Shown piece by piece: positions 7,022 through 7,081 of a DNA stretch of 7,081 bases. Position 1 is the stretch's first letter, and the number at the start of each line of letters is the position of its first letter. Where the stretch lies: contig JAEUIG010000168.1 of assembly GCA_016795125.1 (NCBI GenBank), positions 1-7,081 on the forward strand, in the 5' to 3' direction. The translations under genes and the position numbers were made by a program. The DNA comes from Planctomycetaceae bacterium. Its GTDB lineage: Bacteria > Planctomycetota > Planctomycetia > Planctomycetales > Planctomycetaceae. Under the pieces are notes generated by a model. It saw only the letters and a program-made list of their open reading frames with translations, did no database searches and was not told where the DNA came from.

Positions 7022-7081
7022 ATGCCGGCCGATCGCCTCCGTCCCGACCGATTCCCTCATCCGCGCCGCGCGTCGGTAATG
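7022..7081 (+). CDS. Possible start of a further co-directional gene, cut off by the window edge
   Basis: After the stop at 7010 the remaining 71 bases contain no hairpin with a T-run, so transcription probably continues. An ATG at 7022 opens a frame that stays open to the edge (MPADRLRPDRFPHPRRASVM), and its last codon is itself an ATG at 7079. The next gene could start at either. The later ATG sits in GGTAATG, resembling the CGTAATG around the start of the FHA gene, and would leave a 68-base gap close to the 64-base gap upstream of that gene. The Pro/Arg-rich 19 residues between look more like untranslated leader than protein. Nothing can be said about the product. Confidence 0.25.
   Translation, partial: MPADRLRPDRFPHPRRASVM

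Noticed and set aside
7011..7081. Terminator after the solute-binding protein gene
   Set aside because: Only short GC palindromes such as GCCGGC are present, with no stable stem followed by a T-run.

Overview
The window reads as a piece of a Planctomycetes chromosome, probably a Planctomycetaceae-type lineage. The base composition is GC-rich, there are almost no Shine-Dalgarno sequences, and the proteins have a characteristic domain style: an ExbD with a zinc-ribbon head, a protein joining FHA, a membrane helix and a PQQ-like propeller, and a family 5 solute-binding protein with a helical-repeat front half. The assignment rests on overall style, not on a marker gene.

Layout, all on the + strand: (1) a short leader (1-68), probably holding the last codons of an upstream gene; (2) an ExbD/TolR-type protein (69-851); (3) a 64-base gap carrying a perfect four-unit heptamer tandem repeat; (4) a 1190-residue protein (916-4488) with an N-terminal FHA domain, a disordered Pro/Ala linker, one membrane helix, TPR-like helices and a large PQQ-like beta-propeller region; (5) an 841-residue exported protein (4485-7010) with a signal peptide, TPR-like helices and a family 5 extracellular solute-binding domain, overlapping the previous stop by four bases (ATGA); (6) a 71-base tail with no visible terminator, where another gene in the same direction may begin. 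There are no RNA genes, mobile elements or CRISPR arrays. Very long open frames on the - strand are GC-rich shadows.

Same strand, small gaps, one ATGA overlap and no terminator make this look like an internal slice of one operon. All three proteins are predicted to lie at or beyond the inner membrane. The ExbD-like protein would belong to a proton-motive-force-driven motor whose ExbB/MotA-like partner is not in the window. The FHA protein would link the cytoplasm to a large extracytoplasmic propeller. The solute-binding protein would lie free or tethered in the periplasm. That they form one energised envelope system is inference; what the sequence shows is the gene order and the domain make-up. 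The individual families are known, so any novelty lies in the combination and in the altered residues of the FHA domain.
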